A stretch of 64,000 nt of DNA from Lysobacterales bacterium (GCA_002632325.1 NSJK01000002.1:124001-188000); one strand, 5' to 3'; shown: positions 8,851 to 17,021, numbered from the stretch's first letter. The notes: generated by a model from the letters alone, not told the origin. A program made the numbers and translations.

Positions 8851-8869
8851 ACGAATGATTGTCAATAAC
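8851..8869 (-). promoter_or_regulatory. Fur box upstream of bfd
   Basis: Read on the minus strand the site is GTTATTGACAATCATTCGT, matching 13 of 19 positions of the Fur consensus with the strongly conserved core TGA-AATCATT. It lies 40-60 bases before the bfd start, where it could cover the promoter. Known role: repression of bfd when iron is plentiful. The call rests on sequence similarity only. Confidence 0.7.
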
Positions 8870-8893
8870 AGCCAGATTGGCCAGGCGCGGAAC

Positions 8894-9424
8894 TCAGCCG
8901 TTCTCGACCGCCTTGTCCGGCCATATCGTCTGGCGCAGCGTCAGCGAGCAACTGACCTCGGCCAGCGGCACCAGATGCCGCAGCGCCTGCTCGTAGACGC
9001 GCCGCTTGAAGTTGACCACGTGCGCCGCCGGGTACCAGAAATCGACCCAACGCCACAGGTCGAACTCGGGATTGTCGTTCGCATCGAGCCGCACCGCCGA
9101 CTCATCGCCAACCAGACGCAGCAGGAACCAGACCTGCTTCTGGCCGATGCACACCGGTCGGTGATGACGCCGCACGAGGCGCTCGGGCAGCCGATAGCGC
9201 AACCAGCCGGGCGTGGCGCCCAGCACCTCGACGTGGTGCGCGCGCAGGCCGGTTTCTTCTTCCAGCTCGCGGTACATCGCCTCGATTGGCGTCTCGTCGC
9301 TGTTCATCCCGCCCTGCGGGAACTGCCAACCGTCCCGCCCCACGCGCCGCGCCCAGAACACATGGCCTTGTGCGTTCAGCAGGATGATGCCGACATTGGG
9401 GCGATAGCCATCGGGGTCGATCAT
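8894..9424 (-). CDS. rppH: RNA pyrophosphohydrolase
   Basis: Nudix enzyme that removes pyrophosphate from RNA 5' ends and starts mRNA decay. It has 176 residues. It begins [17 protein letters not shown], the standard RppH start, and carries [20 protein letters not shown] followed by ELEEETGL, the Nudix box (~34-60). The segment [18 protein letters not shown] and [12 protein letters not shown] match RppH. The chosen start drops a 14-codon upstream extension that is not conserved. Single gene, upstream of and divergent from tRNA-Met. Confidence 0.95.
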   Translation of the reverse strand: MIDPDGYRPNVGIILLNAQGHVFWARRVGRDGWQFPQGGMNSDETPIEAMYRELEEETGLRAHHVEVLGATPGWLRYRLPERLVRRHHRPVCIGQKQVWFLLRLVGDESAVRLDANDNPEFDLWRWVDFWYPAAHVVNFKRRVYEQALRHLVPLAEVSCSLTLRQTIWPDKAVENG

Positions 9425-9505
9425 CTCGAAGGGAAGATGTCGGAAACTGGCCCGATTCTTCCACACGCATCACGCAAGCGGCAAGCCGACATGACCACAC
9501 TCGGC

Positions 9506-9533
9506 TTGACAGCCGCGCCGCGCGCACTAGAAT
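9506..9533 (+). promoter_or_regulatory. Sigma-70 promoter of tRNA-Met
   Basis: TTGACA (9506-9511) and TAGAAT (9528-9533) are separated by 16 bases. Transcription would start near 9540, followed by a GC-rich stretch (CGCTCGCCCCCGCC) like the discriminators of stable-RNA promoters. The tRNA begins 82 bases further on. It is the best consensus promoter I saw in the window. Confidence 0.75.
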
Positions 9534-9621
9534 CGCTCGCCCCCGCCTGCCCGCCGCTTTCCGCACCACGGCAGCGCCCGGGGGCCGCGCGCACGCTGCA
9601 ATGGCGAAGCGCACGCGTTCT

Positions 9622-9698
9622 GGCTATGTAGCTCAGCCGGTTAGAGCACAGCACTCATAATGCTGGGGTCGGTGGTTCGAGTCCACCCATAGCCACCA
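9622..9698 (+). tRNA. tRNA-Met (CAU), elongator type
   Basis: Folds as a full 77-base cloverleaf: acceptor stem GGCTATG/CATAGCC, D-arm AGCTCAGCCGGTTAGAGCA, anticodon stem CAGCA/TGCTG around loop CTCATAA (anticodon CAT), T-arm with GGTTCGAGTCC, and an encoded ACCA end. It closely resembles E. coli elongator tRNA-Met and lacks the initiator features (C1 mismatch, GGG/CCC anticodon pairs). A tRNA-Ile2 with modified CAU is less likely given the acceptor sequence. Confidence 0.95.
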
Positions 9699-9761
9699 TC
9701 CAAAGAATTCATCGACTCTCGAAGAATCGGCCGACGGTGCTGCGGCATCGTCACGCCTCAT

Positions 9762-11753
9762 TCACCGCGCCGGCAGCACGGGTATCTCCAAGCCCGACAA
9801 CCACTCAAAGGTCGGATCGTAGTAGGCGCAGTCGCGAGTGGGATCGTCCGGCGCGCCTTCGGGCACGACGATCACCATGCCCTGGCGTGCACGCGTGAGC
9901 AACACACGATAGGCATTGAGCAGATAGCGCTGCCTCATCGGATCGCGCACGCGTTTCCAGCGGTTGCCCTCGAAACTGTGATGTTCCCAGCCTGTCGGTC
10001 GAAACCGCAGGTCGCCATCCCACACCACGCACGACCAGTCCAGTTCCAGACCCTGCACCTGAAACTCGGTGGCGACATCCTCGAGGTAGTACGCGGAGCG
10101 CACGTCATCCTTACCCTTGAGGAACCAGTACACCGGGTCGACGGCCACGCGTACATCGATCGCCAAAGGCTTGAGTCTTTGTGCGCGCGATGAAACGACC
10201 ATGCCGTAGCGCTCACTGCCGCGCGCCTGCTCACGCAGCCATTGGCGCGCTATCGGCAGATGCCTTGTCAAACGGATCGGAAATCCACGCAGGACTTCGA
10301 TCAGGCTTGCGCGCGCGGCTTCTTCGTCACGAGCCAGCAGCAAGTTGACGAATTCGGACACACGCTCGCTGCGGAAGGAGCGCACCGAGGTCGCCAGATG
10401 CAAGCACGGCTCCCAACGGGCGCGCCGATCACGCGCGAGCGCATCCAGCGCCGCGTCGGCGTGAAACTCCACTTCGCGCAGGCGCGGCGAAAGATGAACG
10501 CGCCACGTGGGGAAACTGCGCTCGAGCGCCGCCAGCCACTCGCCGATGCCGGCCTCACCGGTGTTGATCTCCTGGCCGCTGCCAACCAGACACACGACCA
10601 CGGCCCAGTCCGCGTGGCGGTCGAGGCAGGACATGAGGAACTCGGGCTCCGACTGCGCAAAGCCGGGGAGATTTTTCTTGCGTGCCATGAAGTGGGCAGT
10701 CTGGGCCAGGTTCCACGCACGCTGCGCTTCATCGAACAAGGCCACATGCTCGATCGGCGGGCCTGTATCAGTCAGGCAGTCATCGCGGAAGTGGTGCACA
10801 TTCTGGATGAACTGCTTGACCTTGCTGCGCGCTTCGCCGATCCGGATCGTTTGCCCACGCTCTCCCGCACGATGAACGTGGTCTTGCGCCAACGCCTCAT
10901 GCAGCACCTTGACCAAGGGCCCATTACCCGAGAGATAGACGCTGTAGAGATCGCTGCCGGCATCGGTATGCCGATTGGCGATGTCCAGGCCCACCAGGGT
11001 CTTGCCGGCGCCCGGCACGCCGGTGACGAAGCAGATCGCCTTGTGCTGCTCTGATCGCGCCTGCGCGATGATCTGCGCGACGCGCTGGGAGGTGACGGCC
11101 AGGTTTTCCGCACCCGCATCGCTGCGCGAGATGTCACCCACGTCATGGCCGGCATAGAGTGCGCGCGCGGCTTCGACGATGGTCGGCGTCGGTCGATAGC
11201 GCCCCGCCTGCCAGTCTTGCGCATCGATCGGAGTGCCGGTGAAGAAGGCCAGTGCTTGCTGGAACAAATTCACCAGCCCATCGGAGCCCATGCACACCGG
11301 CCGCACCAAGCGATCCCTGTCGATCCGCAGTTCGAGAATCGCTGGCGCAGCGGAGACCTGCGTGGCCACAAGCACGGGAACAATCGTGAGCTCGTGGCTG
11401 GTCTCGTGGAAGTTCTTGAGATCAAGCGCGTAATCCCAGACCTGGTCCATCGCGGCGCGATCGAAGCGATCCGCGCCAACCTTGAACTCGATCACGAACA
11501 AGACCGGGCCAAGCACGAGAATGACATCGGCCCGCCCGCCCAAGCGCGGAATCGTGTACTCGAAGTAGATCTTGCCCGACGGCATGGCCGACGCGCGCAG
11601 CGCGCTGCGCAACACTTCGATTTCCGCCAGCCATGCGGACTTCTGACTGAGCAAATCAGCGAAGGTCGACTGTGTCGTGATCTTGCCGAACACCTGTTCA
11701 GGCGGCTCGGACAGAAACACGTCAATCGTGGCGGCATACCCCCAACGATCCAT
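9762..11753 (-). CDS. Nuclease-ATPase protein with DUF2075 (superfamily 1-like) domain
   Basis: A 663-residue protein joining two modules. The N-terminal ~150 residues have a PD-(D/E)xK nuclease core: D76 in RADVILV, E89-F-K91 in VIEFKVG, and Q104 in the next helix. The C-terminal part is a DUF2075 P-loop ATPase/helicase-like domain with Walker A GVPGAGKT (245-252), Walker B LFDEAQ (D341, E342) and a late motif VLLTRARQGMVIVVP typical of superfamily 1 helicase ends. ATG 11753 has GGGGAG just upstream and aligns with how I remember the family starting; GTG 11798 would add 15 residues. The family is often found in mobile and defence neighbourhoods. Here it sits alone just after a tRNA gene. Its target, and whether it cuts, are unknown. 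Confidence 0.8.
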   Translation of the reverse strand: MDRWGYAATIDVFLSEPPEQVFGKITTQSTFADLLSQKSAWLAEIEVLRSALRASAMPSGKIYFEYTIPRLGGRADVILVLGPVLFVIEFKVGADRFDRAAMDQVWDYALDLKNFHETSHELTIVPVLVATQVSAAPAILELRIDRDRLVRPVCMGSDGLVNLFQQALAFFTGTPIDAQDWQAGRYRPTPTIVEAARALYAGHDVGDISRSDAGAENLAVTSQRVAQIIAQARSEQHKAICFVTGVPGAGKTLVGLDIANRHTDAGSDLYSVYLSGNGPLVKVLHEALAQDHVHRAGERGQTIRIGEARSKVKQFIQNVHHFRDDCLTDTGPPIEHVALFDEAQRAWNLAQTAHFMARKKNLPGFAQSEPEFLMSCLDRHADWAVVVCLVGSGQEINTGEAGIGEWLAALERSFPTWRVHLSPRLREVEFHADAALDALARDRRARWEPCLHLATSVRSFRSERVSEFVNLLLARDEEAARASLIEVLRGFPIRLTRHLPIARQWLREQARGSERYGMVVSSRAQRLKPLAIDVRVAVDPVYWFLKGKDDVRSAYYLEDVATEFQVQGLELDWSCVVWDGDLRFRPTGWEHHSFEGNRWKRVRDPMRQRYLLNAYRVLLTRARQGMVIVVPEGAPDDPTRDCAYYDPTFEWLSGLEIPVLPAR

Positions 11754-12376
11754 CAAACTCCCCGGCGGTCGCGGACCAGGATAGAACAGGAGCGCCACGG
11801 CGATCCATCACGGACTACACCAAGCAACAAGCCCCATACCCAAGGCAAGCGAACAAGGCTGCGCAACAAATTACCGGCTGCTGCACGCGGCGGCCGCCTG
11901 CACGCTCTTCACGCGGCGCGTCACACTCGATGCGCAGGCGCGCTGCGCACGCCACTGCGCGGATCCGCACCCAGCCATCCCTGGCCGGGCGCGAAATTGA
12001 ACCGGGCGCCCTGCTGGCTGCGTCCCGGCCGCGTCCACGCGGCGCCCCGCGGCGCGATGCCGAACATGCCGGCCCCTGACCTTGGCAGCTCGCGCCGCCT
12101 TGCGCTCGATACATGAGGCGGCAATCAGCGCAAAACCGGCTCACGGGTCGGAAACCTTCGGCCACCGAACTTCCGGCGACAAGCTCGGGCGAGACCCAAA
12201 GACGCCTTGCACAGACCTCTGCGCACGGGCGAAGGCGGCGGCTGTCCTCAACTAATTCTTGGTCCGAAGAAAGCCGGCAGGTCAGTGTCATCCAGTCTGG
12301 CGTCTTTCATGGACGTCCATTCATCAACTTGGCAACAGTGAGACTGGAGAGTTTTCGCACAATTTCAGATTCGCAT
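11754..12376. other. Non-coding gap between DUF2075 and fic genes
   Basis: No frame here looks like a gene. The first ~400 bases are GC-rich like the surroundings. The last ~170 bases (about 12200-12376) are visibly richer in A and T and contain a 12-base perfect palindrome ATGGACGTCCAT at 12309-12320. No copy of the tRNA-Met 3' end is present, so no attachment site can be claimed. It may be leftover sequence from past insertion. Confidence 0.5.
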
Positions 12377-13459
12377 TCAATCAGACTCACCTGCCAGAAT
12401 GCGGAACAGCGGCGGGTTGACGTAGTAGTTGGAGCGACCGATCTTCTGCTTGTGCAGGAAGCCGCCGTCGGCAAGTTGGTCGAGGTAGCGGGTGGCAGTG
12501 AGCCGCGAGACCTTGAGGTCGCGGCGGATGAAGTCGATCTTGGTGTAGGGATGGCTCATCAGGTTGTTGATGAGATCCTGGCTGTAGAAGCGGTAGTGGG
12601 CGCGGATGCGTTGTTTGAGGTCCTGCATCAGCGCGCGCATGGCGTGGATGGTGCCGATGCCATCGAGCGCCGTGCGCTCAATCGCGGTGAGCATGTACAG
12701 CACCCAGTCTTCCCAGTTGCCTGCGTCGCGTACGGATTGCAGCAGGCGGTAGTAGTCGGCCTTGCTGCGCACGATGTGGCGGCTCAGGTACAGCACGGGG
12801 ATGTCGAGCAGGCCCTGCTGCACGAGATAGAGCACATTGATGATGCGGCCGCTGCGGCCATTGCCGTCGTAGAACGGATGGATGGATTCAAAGCGGTGAT
12901 GGATCAGCGCCATCTTGATCAGCGGGTCGAGCGTGGATGCGTCCGGATCATTGATGAAGTGCTCGAGCTGGCCGAGCAGCGTGACGATCTCGTCGGGATT
13001 CTGCGGCGGGGTGTACACCACACGACCAGCGCCGTCCTTGAGCGCGGTGCCGGGCAATTTGCGCAGGCCGGCCTTGTTCTGCTCCAGCTCGGCCTGGATG
13101 GCGATGATCTGGTTGACGGTCAGCAAACCTGCCTTGCGCACACCCTCGAAGCCGACCGTGAGCGCCTGCCGGTAGCGCAGCACTTCCTTGACGGCGGGGT
13201 TGTTGGGTGCGTCGGGAAAAGTCGTATCGCGGAACAGTTCATCGTGGGTGGTGACGATGTTCTCGATGGCCGAACTGTCCTTGGCTTCCTGCAGGCCCAG
13301 GGTGCTGATGAGGATGTTGCGGTTGGGGATGGTGGCGACCACACCCTTGAACTCGGCCAGCCGACGGTGCGCCGCCACCAATTGCTTGAGGATCGGCGGT
13401 GTGTCGAATCGCGCCGGATCGAGCCGCTCCAGCGCCTGAAGATCGGGCTGACGGTTCAT
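12377..13459 (-). CDS. Fic family protein (probable AMP transferase) with C-terminal winged helix
   Basis: A 360-residue Fic protein. The catalytic motif HPFYDGNGRSGR (194-205) is complete, predicting transfer of AMP from ATP onto a hydroxyl side chain of a target protein. The N-terminal part contains the inhibitory helix motif SSAIEN (S62, E66, N67), the (S/T)xxxE(G/N) type that keeps class II Fic enzymes switched off. The C-terminal ~80 residues (SHPYTKIDFIRRDLKVSRLT and onward) look like a winged helix DNA-binding domain ending at FRILAGESD. It has no separate antitoxin gene next to it. A repeated TATAGA operator lies 35-84 bases upstream, and the winged helix may bind it. Target and role (toxin, stress modifier or self-regulator) are not known. 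Confidence 0.9.
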   Translation of the reverse strand: MNRQPDLQALERLDPARFDTPPILKQLVAAHRRLAEFKGVVATIPNRNILISTLGLQEAKDSSAIENIVTTHDELFRDTTFPDAPNNPAVKEVLRYRQALTVGFEGVRKAGLLTVNQIIAIQAELEQNKAGLRKLPGTALKDGAGRVVYTPPQNPDEIVTLLGQLEHFINDPDASTLDPLIKMALIHHRFESIHPFYDGNGRSGRIINVLYLVQQGLLDIPVLYLSRHIVRSKADYYRLLQSVRDAGNWEDWVLYMLTAIERTALDGIGTIHAMRALMQDLKQRIRAHYRFYSQDLINNLMSHPYTKIDFIRRDLKVSRLTATRYLDQLADGGFLHKQKIGRSNYYVNPPLFRILAGESD

Positions 13460-13493
13460 TTAGAGCAAATCCCTTTACTTGCGTGGGTAGACA

Positions 13494-13543
13494 TGTATAG
13501 ATATTGCCACATTTCTATACACGTTGTGTTGGATGCGTATAGA
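13494..13543. promoter_or_regulatory. Triple TATAGA operator upstream of fic
   Basis: Three half-sites are spaced over 50 bases: TGTATAGA (13494-13501), its perfect reverse complement TCTATACA (13514-13521) and GTATAGA (13537-13543). The first two form an inverted repeat with a 12-base spacer; the third repeats the first in direct orientation after one further turn. The block lies between the fic start and the end of the M23 gene, so its only likely target is the fic promoter. A TATACA within it could be the -10. Confidence 0.6.
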
Positions 13544-13576
13544 TTTCGACCGTTCGTGGCCCGAGGGCGACCGGGC

Positions 13577-14746
13577 TCACTCGAAATTGTCGGCAAAGAT
13601 CACGTCGCCGACGAAGAAGTTGTGCGTGCGGGTCACGCCTTCGTAGGTTGCCTTGAAGCGCCACAAGCCGGAGGGCGCGTTGCCCGGCAGGTTCCAATAC
13701 CAGTACCAGTACGAAGCCGAGTAGAACGGGTCGCTGGTTGAATCGGACATCTTGAAGTTCCAGCTCGCAAATGCGCTGCCGTTGGGCCGCAGGATGCTGA
13801 AACTGGTCACCTGCGGGCCACGCTGGTCGCGGTAGTAGGCCGCAAAATACACCGTATTGCCGGGATTGAAGTGATCGGAATAGTTGGGCGTTTCGGCAAC
13901 CGGATTCGGACAATTCGGATCAGGAAATACCGGTGCGGCCGAGTGCGTGGCGAGCTTGTTGATCGCCGAGTCGTAGTACGGCCGCTGCTGTGCCCACAAC
14001 GAGGCAGGTGCATTGCAACTGCCGTGGTAGGGTTCGAGGATCGTGTAATTGCTCACCGCCGTGTGGTTCTCGAAATGCAGATGCGGGCCACTCGAGAAGC
14101 CTGCGCTGCCGACCTTGCCGAGGAACTCACCGGCCGCGACGCTCGCGCCGATCGGCTTGCCGGTGAGTGAGGTCTTCTTCATGTGCCCATACCAGGCCAC
14201 GCTGCCATCACCATGCCGGACGTAGACCGCATTCCAGTCGGCCGAGTAATGATCCGGGCAACTGCGGTCGTCGTTGCCATCGGTCTTGCCGATGATCGTG
14301 CCCGGTGCGGCAGCAATGATGTCGACTGCCTGTTGATCCATCAGCAGCCACGAAAATGGCCACAGGAACAGGTCGATGCCGGCGTGGTTGTAGCCATCGT
14401 CGAGATCGTAGGTGCGCGTGCCGCAATTCCAGTCGAGGAGTTGGTTCGGATAGGCCGAGTTGAGATCGACGAAATTGGAAATACCGTGAAAGCCCGGATC
14501 ACCGGCGATCACCGCCGCCGCGCGCAGCGGCCACTGCAGCCCGCCCTGCATCACGAAATTCGGCATCGCCGGCGCAAGGCGCTCTTCGCGTTCAAGCTCG
14601 ATGACATTGCGCGCGAGCATCGCATCGATGCGTGCGCGTTGTTCGACAGTGATTTCATCATGCGGCAGCAAGGGCGCCGCGCCGCCGCCAGCCGGCAATT
14701 GCGCCGATGCCAGCGAACCGAGCAACACCACGGCAAGCATGCTCAT
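13577..14746 (-). CDS. Secreted M23 family metallopeptidase
   Basis: A 389-residue exported protein. The N-terminus (MSMLAVVLLGSLASAQLPAG) is a signal peptide with a likely cut after ASA. The M23 (LytM/lysostaphin) domain spans about 140-270: the first zinc ligands are in YNHAGIDLF (H and D) and the HxH motif is GPHLHFEN, so the zinc site is intact. WYGHMKKTSL and VGSAGFSSGP are typical surrounding strands. A C-terminal domain of ~110 residues (from ~275, rich in Tyr, Trp and Asn) lacks a known motif and may bind substrate. Such enzymes cut peptidoglycan cross-bridges or other peptides outside the cell. The start ATG has GGGG upstream and removes 88 non-conserved codons. Confidence 0.85.
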   Translation of the reverse strand: MSMLAVVLLGSLASAQLPAGGGAAPLLPHDEITVEQRARIDAMLARNVIELEREERLAPAMPNFVMQGGLQWPLRAAAVIAGDPGFHGISNFVDLNSAYPNQLLDWNCGTRTYDLDDGYNHAGIDLFLWPFSWLLMDQQAVDIIAAAPGTIIGKTDGNDDRSCPDHYSADWNAVYVRHGDGSVAWYGHMKKTSLTGKPIGASVAAGEFLGKVGSAGFSSGPHLHFENHTAVSNYTILEPYHGSCNAPASLWAQQRPYYDSAINKLATHSAAPVFPDPNCPNPVAETPNYSDHFNPGNTVYFAAYYRDQRGPQVTSFSILRPNGSAFASWNFKMSDSTSDPFYSASYWYWYWNLPGNAPSGLWRFKATYEGVTRTHNFFVGDVIFADNFE

Positions 14747-14843
14747 CCCGAAGCCCCTGTTGCGACGAGGAACCCGAGCATAGCCCGATCGGCTCGGGAA
14801 GCAAGCCCACAACGCGACGCGCCACCGCGTGCCAAAATGCCGC

Positions 14844-15491
14844 ATGATCGACGCGGGCACACTCAAGGATCTGTTGCATCGTGATGTCGCGCAGGCGGCG
14901 CCGGAAACCTGGCGCGTGCGCCTGCACCGCGCGATCAGTTGGCTGGTGCGCTCCGAGCGCGAGACTGCCGACGACGATGCCTGCTTCATCTTCCAGTGGA
15001 TCGCGCTCAATGCTGCCTATGCGCGCGAGTTCAGTCGCGAAGAGAGCGAACGCGAACGCCTGCGCCAGTTCCATGCGCGCCTGATCGCGCTCGATGCACA
15101 GGCGCGTTTGCACGATGCGCTGTTTCGTCAGTTCAGCGGCCCGATCCGCACCCTGATCGAAAACAAGTTCGTGTTCGAACCGTTCTGGACCGCGCTGCGC
15201 GAACACGATGCGAGTGAGCGTTGGGAAACGAGTTTCAGTGGCAGCCGCAAGGCGGCGCTTGCGGCGCTCATGAACAAGGATACCGCAGCGGTGCTGTCGA
15301 TCGTGTTCGATCGGCTCTACGTGCTGCGCAACCAGCTCGTGCACGGCGCCGCAACCTGGAACAGCAAGGTCAATCGCGCACAGCTGCGTGATGGCGTGGC
15401 GATCCTGCGCACTCTCGTGCCGCTGGTGCTCGCGGTGATGCTCGAACATCCCGGCGAGGATTTCGGCGAAGTGCTCTACCCCGTGGTGTGA
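14844..15491 (+). CDS. HEPN-type protein (possible RNase)
   Basis: A mostly helical 215-residue protein. Near the end it has RNQLVHGA, that is R162-x4-H167, the catalytic signature of HEPN domains, many of which are metal-independent RNases in toxin or defence systems. The helix before it (TAAVLSIVFDRLYVL) and after it (AQLRDGVAILRTLVPLVLAV) fit the HEPN four-helix bundle. The N-terminal half (about 1-110) has no recognised domain. No partner gene (nucleotidyltransferase-type MNT antitoxin) is beside it. Start at ATG 14844; five residues further upstream is also possible. It converges with the SRAP gene. Function is inferred from one motif. Confidence 0.65.
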   Translation: MIDAGTLKDLLHRDVAQAAPETWRVRLHRAISWLVRSERETADDDACFIFQWIALNAAYAREFSREESERERLRQFHARLIALDAQARLHDALFRQFSGPIRTLIENKFVFEPFWTALREHDASERWETSFSGSRKAALAALMNKDTAAVLSIVFDRLYVLRNQLVHGAATWNSKVNRAQLRDGVAILRTLVPLVLAVMLEHPGEDFGEVLYPVV

Positions 15492-15500
15492 GCGAGGCGA

Positions 15501-16457
15501 TCAAGCCGCGAGACGATGTTCGTAGTACGGGCGATCGCGGTCGTCGAGGATCGCCTGAAGCGCTTCGAGTTGCGTCGCGTCGGGCTGCAGCCAGGCGTCG
15601 ATGTGTTGCGGCTTGATCGGCACGATGCAGCGGTCGTGCCCGGCAGCGGCGATCTCGGCAGGCGGCGCGTCGGTGATCGCCGCGAAGGAATCGAGCGTCT
15701 CGTCCTTGCCCTGCCAGTGTGACCAAAGGCAGGCGACGAGCATGTCGTGCGCGGGTCGCGGGCGGAATTCGAGCACGATGTTCTGTTCCTGCTCGCCGGC
15801 TGCGAGCGCGCGATGCTCGGCGGCATGGCGCGCAACGTTTTCGTAGAACGCATGCACGATCATCAGCGCGTGGCTGTGACCGAACTGCGCGCGCCAGAAT
15901 CCTTCGAGATTGTCGCGGCGCGCGTTGTAGGTACCTGGATAACGCGTGTCGTAATTCGCCGGTTTTCCCGCGGGTCGGCATTGGTAGCGCATCGGCCGCA
16001 GCACGCGCCGACCGCCTTCGCGAACCAGCACCGGCGCGTACCAGCCCGGGAAGATCCGCGCATCGCGATCGAGCGGTGTGCTGCGACGCAGATCGGCAAG
16101 ACGTGCCAGCGCCGATTCGATCTTGTTGCCGGCGATGCGTTGGCTCTCACTGGCCACCTTGGTGAACTTGATCGCAAGCGTACGCTGCGCATCGGTGAGA
16201 CGCTTCTTCTGCTTGAACAACTCCTGCTCGATGCGCTGCGTCTCGCGTGAATCGAATGCATCGATGAACGCCTTGATACGGCGCTCTTGCGCCGACTCCG
16301 GCTGCGCGAATGCGGCATCGAGCGCCTTGGGAATGCGCAGTCGTGCGCCCTGATCGCGCTGCCAATACAGGCGCGCGAACGCGGCCAAGTCCATGTTTGC
16401 GCCGTGCTCGCGCTGGTACTTGCGGAAGTCAGCCTGGATCTGCGCGGAGTAGCACAT
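15501..16457 (-). CDS. SRAP (YedK/HMCES-like) protein with long N-terminal insertion
   Basis: SRAP proteins form a thiazolidine cross-link to abasic sites in single-stranded DNA through Cys2. Here the ATG at 16457 gives MCYSAQ, placing Cys right after the initiator as the chemistry demands. Other expected residues are N178 in NARRDN, E206 in HAFYENV and the His of AGHDRCIVPI. The protein has 318 residues, about 100 more than YedK: the extra part lies between Cys2 and the first conserved strand (RIFPGWYAPVL, ~135) and contains a long charged helix (~55-125). The ATG overlaps the stop of the Lrp-type gene (TGATG), so translation is coupled. The role of the insertion is unknown. Confidence 0.85.
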   Translation of the reverse strand: MCYSAQIQADFRKYQREHGANMDLAAFARLYWQRDQGARLRIPKALDAAFAQPESAQERRIKAFIDAFDSRETQRIEQELFKQKKRLTDAQRTLAIKFTKVASESQRIAGNKIESALARLADLRRSTPLDRDARIFPGWYAPVLVREGGRRVLRPMRYQCRPAGKPANYDTRYPGTYNARRDNLEGFWRAQFGHSHALMIVHAFYENVARHAAEHRALAAGEQEQNIVLEFRPRPAHDMLVACLWSHWQGKDETLDSFAAITDAPPAEIAAAGHDRCIVPIKPQHIDAWLQPDATQLEALQAILDDRDRPYYEHRLAA

Positions 16458-16927
16458 CACGCCGGGTCACTGTAGACCGGCACTTCGGGATTGCGCCGGA
16501 AACTGAAGATCAGGTTGGTTTCGATGCGCGCGACTTCTGGCCGCGTGGTGAAGGCATCGATCACGAAGTCGCGCAGATGGTCGCTGTCGCGCACTGCGAC
16601 ATGCACGAGGAAATCATCGGCGCCGGCGACGTGATAGAACGCGAGCACTTCACGCAGGCTGCCCAGATGCGCATGAAACCCTGCAACCTCTTCGCGCGAA
16701 TGACGCGCGAGGCGCACGTTCACCAGTGCCTGCAGCCCGATGCCCACCGCGGCCGGACTGATCTCGGCGTGATGGCCGTGGATCGCGCCGATCTCATGCA
16801 GGCGACGCACGCGTTCGAGCGCGGTCGATGGCGCCACGCCCAATCGTTGCGCGAGCGTCTTGTTGGGCAGCCGTGCATTCTTGCGCAGCTGCCGCAGAAT
16901 CTCGAAGTCGATTCGGTCCAGTTGCAT
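16457..16927 (-). CDS. Lrp/AsnC family transcriptional regulator
   Basis: A 156-residue Lrp-type regulator: winged helix at ~1-60 (MQLDRIDFEILRQLRKNARL, NKTLAQRLGVAPSTALERVR) and a RAM ligand-binding domain (~70-145, QALVNVRLARHSREEV). It is divergent from a Cys/Met PLP-dependent enzyme with 94 bases between the starts, the usual layout for local control of such an enzyme by an amino acid. In other gammaproteobacteria a related regulator (DecR/YbaO) controls cysteine desulfhydration next door; the same role is inferred here. The ATG chosen removes 31 non-conserved codons. Confidence 0.9.
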   Translation of the reverse strand: MQLDRIDFEILRQLRKNARLPNKTLAQRLGVAPSTALERVRRLHEIGAIHGHHAEISPAAVGIGLQALVNVRLARHSREEVAGFHAHLGSLREVLAFYHVAGADDFLVHVAVRDSDHLRDFVIDAFTTRPEVARIETNLIFSFRRNPEVPVYSDPA

Positions 16928-17021
16928 GAGAACCCGACGTGACGAAATAGTATTCGGTCGATGCGCCAATGTATCGGCGTTCATTCTAGACTCGAACACA
17001 ATTGCCGAACAGGTGGCCACC

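Noticed and set aside
11754..11798. GTG start at 11798 for the DUF2075 gene
   Set aside because: The downstream ATG at 11753 has a better ribosome binding site (GGGGAG) and fits the family start; kept only as alternative.
11815..12291. 158-residue minus-strand frame in the gap before fic
   Set aside because: No motif, no ribosome binding site and an Arg/Cys/Ala composition typical of chance frames in GC-rich DNA.
12309..12320. Palindrome ATGGACGTCCAT as an operator
   Set aside because: Perfect but short, over 50 bases from the fic stop and not before any start codon; could be chance.
9622..15491. Integrated element with att sites at tRNA-Met
   Set aside because: I looked for a second copy of the tRNA 3' end (TTCGAGTCCACCCATAGCC) within the window and saw none; no integrase gene is present. 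Clustering of defence-like genes is reported, but not an island boundary.
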